64,000 nt of DNA from Kudoa neothunni (lineage: Eukaryota > Cnidaria). The notes under the pieces were generated by a model, which was not told where the DNA came from, did no database searches, and saw only the letters and a list, made by a program, of their open reading frames with translations. This document shows positions 61,841 to 64,000 of this stretch, piece by piece. Numbering within the stretch: the first letter of the stretch is position 1; each line of letters starts with the position of its first letter. The stretch spans positions 16,740,001 to 16,804,000 of the forward strand of contig OZ199838.1 in the NCBI GenBank assembly GCA_964304625.1, given 5' to 3'. The translations under genes were made by a program, and so were the position numbers.

Positions 61841-63224
61841 ATGTTGACTTCCTTAATTTTCTTTTTTTTATTAGGAACAGCTTCTCTAGGTACATTTATA
61901 TTGTTTTGTCTTATCTTTATTTAAATGAAAAATAGAAAGGGCATTGGATTCTTATGAAAAAGATCCCGGGGCACCTCCAACTTGGATGACTGAGATCCAA
62001 CAAAAAGCAGCAGTAGTTGACAGATGGTATGTCGACATACAAACCGCTACGTGCAAAAACTTCCAATATTTAGGTTCCCTAGGGAATTTTAACAACTTTG
62101 TGTCGAAAGCTGTTTGTCAATATCATCGTAAGTCATAAGGCTTAAAATTTTTAACTTTAGTAATAGTAAAATTCACACCTGAAGAGCAATCCAAAGCGTG
62201 TGAATTAGGTAAAGAAGAAGGCGCTTGCAAAGTACCCGAGGCGGATAAAAAAGAGAGATGGTATTTTTTAAAGACTGGGACTGGTGAAAGTGCTACCTAC
62301 TCATGCGAAAAGTTTAAATACTCTGGGTGCGGAGGAAACGCCAATAATTTTATGAGTGAGGAAGAATGCAAAAATGCTTGCAACAGTAATTAAGTTTGAA
62401 TAAATGTGTTTATAATATTATATCATTAAATAAATTAACTTGATTTAGATAGAGAAAGTGGAAAAGTAGGTACTCATGTTCAAGAGAGCCAACTTACTGC
62501 AATACCTAATAAGTTTGACTGCCTTTTTGCCGCTGAAGTAGATACCGATCAACCTAAAATGGGAGTTGTACTACATAAAGACAAAAAAAGATGTGTATAT
62601 GCTGCTGTTGGTAAACTGTCAAATAGAGGATTTTTTCACGAACTACCAAAATGCGTAGATACATGCATAAGTAATAAATTGCGTTTAAAGTATGTGATGA
62701 TAGTAATAATTAGCGGATTTTGTTTCTGCCTGCAATGCAATCGAACCATACCAAGAACCATCTGATGCAGATATAACTAATGAGAATGATGTTCAAGAAT
62801 ACTTTTATTTTAACAAAAAAGACAAAGTATGTCGTCCCTTTTACTCAAAAAAAACCCCAGGAGAATTAATTAAAGTTGACGATGGTTCACAAAATATATT
62901 TAGTTCTGCAGAGATATGTGCGAGTTTTTGCCCTGCAAGTACTTTATGTTCATTATATTTTCAGTATTTAATATTTATTCTAATTTAGCCGGTCATCTTG
63001 GTGATCTCAAAGCGGTTGAAGCGTGCAAACAGCCAAAAGTTGGTGTGTGGAAAGAGGGCGATAAATACAAATTAACCAGATATTATTATGATAATACAAG
63101 CGACAGTCAAAAGACTTGCAAACAATTTACATTCAACGGGAAAGAGATGAATTTGAATAACTTTAAAGACAGCGCTACCTGCACAGCTATTTGCAAGACA
63201 CCTTTAGGTACTGTGCGGAGCTAA
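61841..63224 (+). CDS. Secreted five-domain Kunitz protein, mostly lacking the C14-C38 pair
   Basis: The first exon MLTSLIFFFLLGTASLE is a signal peptide, joined through a 45-nt intron to five Kunitz-type domains. Domain 2 is canonical: ACELGKEEGACKVPE, RWYFLKTG, YSCEKFKYSGCGGNANNF, EEECKNAC, with all six Cys. Domain 1 (VVDRWYVDIQTATCKNFQYL then GSLGNFNNFVSKAVCQYH) keeps only the C30-C51 pair. Domains 3 (FDCLFAAE...RCVYAAVG...KCVDTC), 4 (SACNAIEP...KVCRPFYSK...EICASFC) and 5 (VEACKQPK...KTCKQFTFNG...ATCTAIC) keep C5-C55 and C30-C51 but lack C14 and C38. That pair braces the protease-binding loop, so only domain 2 looks able to inhibit serine proteases in the classical way. Introns are 33-65 nt and mostly phase 1. 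It ends at TAA 63222-63224; splicing on to 63345 would add only a few residues. Confidence 0.87.
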
Positions 63225-63820
63225 ATGCAAAATGACACCCTCGCCCAAAATCATAAATCTGATGATACTAAAATATATGGCATAATTAGAATTTGGATAT
63301 TTATAATTTCGCATTTTATCTTCTTTTCGTTATACAGGGGGTGATGGGTAATATGCACTCAGGGCTGCCTGGGTTTGAGTTTTTCTCCGAGATCATGGGT
63401 TTTTTTATTCAAAACCAGGAAACATTGAATAACAACACAAAATTTTATATATGGGACATTAATATTTATATTTTTAATAACATATCCTACTCAAATTATA
63501 TCATGCAGGGTTTTAATATGACAGTGGCTATTTCAAGGAGAAATTAATCTCTAAAACTAACCAGCCGAATTTACTGAAAATTTATATATTAACGTAATAC
63601 ATAAAGATCAATTGATTTATAAATTTATAAATGTATACAAACGTTATATAGATTACCTTAAAATAAAACTCGTAACTGAATGAACATGTTTTTTTTAACT
63701 TTCGAACCGGTTTAATTACCAAATTATTTATTCATAAATGTATTAAAATGTTTTATAAATCCATAACGACAATTTTTCATGGTCGTACACGTCTCATACA
63801 TCAATTTGTGCACTATAGCG
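63225..63820. other. Intergenic, no clear gene
   Basis: The open frame 63293-63547 is Phe/Ile/Asn-rich with no recognisable domain. It begins inside a possible 3' intron or UTR of the Kunitz gene. Confidence 0.45.
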
Positions 63821-63988
63821 ATGAGTCACAATTTATTTAGCGTTGGCACGAAGTTTAATTCTTTTGAAGAATTCGAAAATGCTGTAAAGATTTATGAGAA
63901 AGAATCATATTTTAATCTGTACAAATGCCAGAATCTTGTAAATGGCCGGGAGAATAATAACCATCAAAGGATAGTCTCAATTTATTGA
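63821..63988 (+). CDS. Possible N-terminus of a ZSWIM3/FAR1-like protein (partial)
   Basis: From ATG 63821 the frame reads MSHNLFSVGTKFNSFEEFEN then AVKIYEKESYFNLYKCQNLV. The FxSFEEFExAxxxYEKExxxxLYK spacing matches the N-terminal FAR1-like segment of ZSWIM1/3 and related MULE-derived proteins. No SWIM or MULE part is visible, since the window ends 12 bases after the stop. It could be the first exon of a host gene or a transposon fragment. Confidence 0.35.
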   Translation: MSHNLFSVGTKFNSFEEFENAVKIYEKESYFNLYKCQNLVNGRENNNHQRIVSIY

Positions 63989-64000
63989 TGAGATACATAG

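Noticed and set aside
63293-63547. Open frame as an extra gene after the Kunitz protein
   Set aside because: Ile/Asn/Phe-rich with no motif, overlapping a probable 3' UTR or intron.
1-64000. LTR, virus-derived or Polinton-type element
   Set aside because: No reverse transcriptase, integrase, capsid, envelope or protein-primed polymerase motif was recognised on either strand.

Overview
This is AT-rich nuclear DNA from a small-genome invertebrate animal. Genes are split by very short introns (mostly 28-60 nt, GT...TTTAG), and the proteins are metazoan in type: Kunitz domains, phase-1 modular extracellular exons, EDC4, TMEM120, LENG8 and a RICH-type BAR-RhoGAP. A miniaturised or parasitic worm-like lineage would fit, but the species cannot be fixed from the sequence.

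Layout. 1-3365 (+): 3' part of an unrecognised type I membrane protein made of eight tandem four-cysteine modules. 6166-7917 (+): TMEM120. 10208-11017 (-): ribosomal protein S5. 11295-12528 (-): succinyl-CoA ligase alpha subunit. 13350-14083 (-): decayed Merlin transposase. 16098-18728 (+): acetoacetyl-CoA synthetase carrying several one-base slips. 19690-20639: hAT-like miniature element filled by an 830-bp AAT/AAAT microsatellite. 21327-23751 (-): LENG8/SAC3-family protein. 27306-29145: nested and solo hAT elements. 31544-33242 (+): BAR-RhoGAP. 36888-37673 (-): orphan gene close behind EDC4. 37817-45374 (-): EDC4, with one 3.1-kb intron that holds a second copy of a new miniature hAT family. 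46250-48082 (-): hAT with a broken transposase. 48190-48414 (+): tail of a piggyBac transposase. 49136-50590 (-): unrecognised single-pass membrane protein. 53747-59017: a 5.3-kb hAT with decayed transposase, bounded by near-identical 8-bp duplications. 61841-63224 (+): five-domain secreted Kunitz protein, four of whose domains lack the C14-C38 cysteines. 63821-63988 (+): possible start of a ZSWIM/FAR1-like gene.

The host genes are mostly unrelated housekeeping functions (translation, TCA cycle, ketone-body use, mRNA decapping, RNA processing, Rho signalling), so no pathway cluster is claimed. Several share a TGCGCA-type (NRF1-like) motif near the start codon. The secreted proteins at the two edges are the least conventional genes. 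DNA transposons, chiefly hAT, account for most recognisable intergenic content. No LINE, LTR or virus-derived element was recognised.
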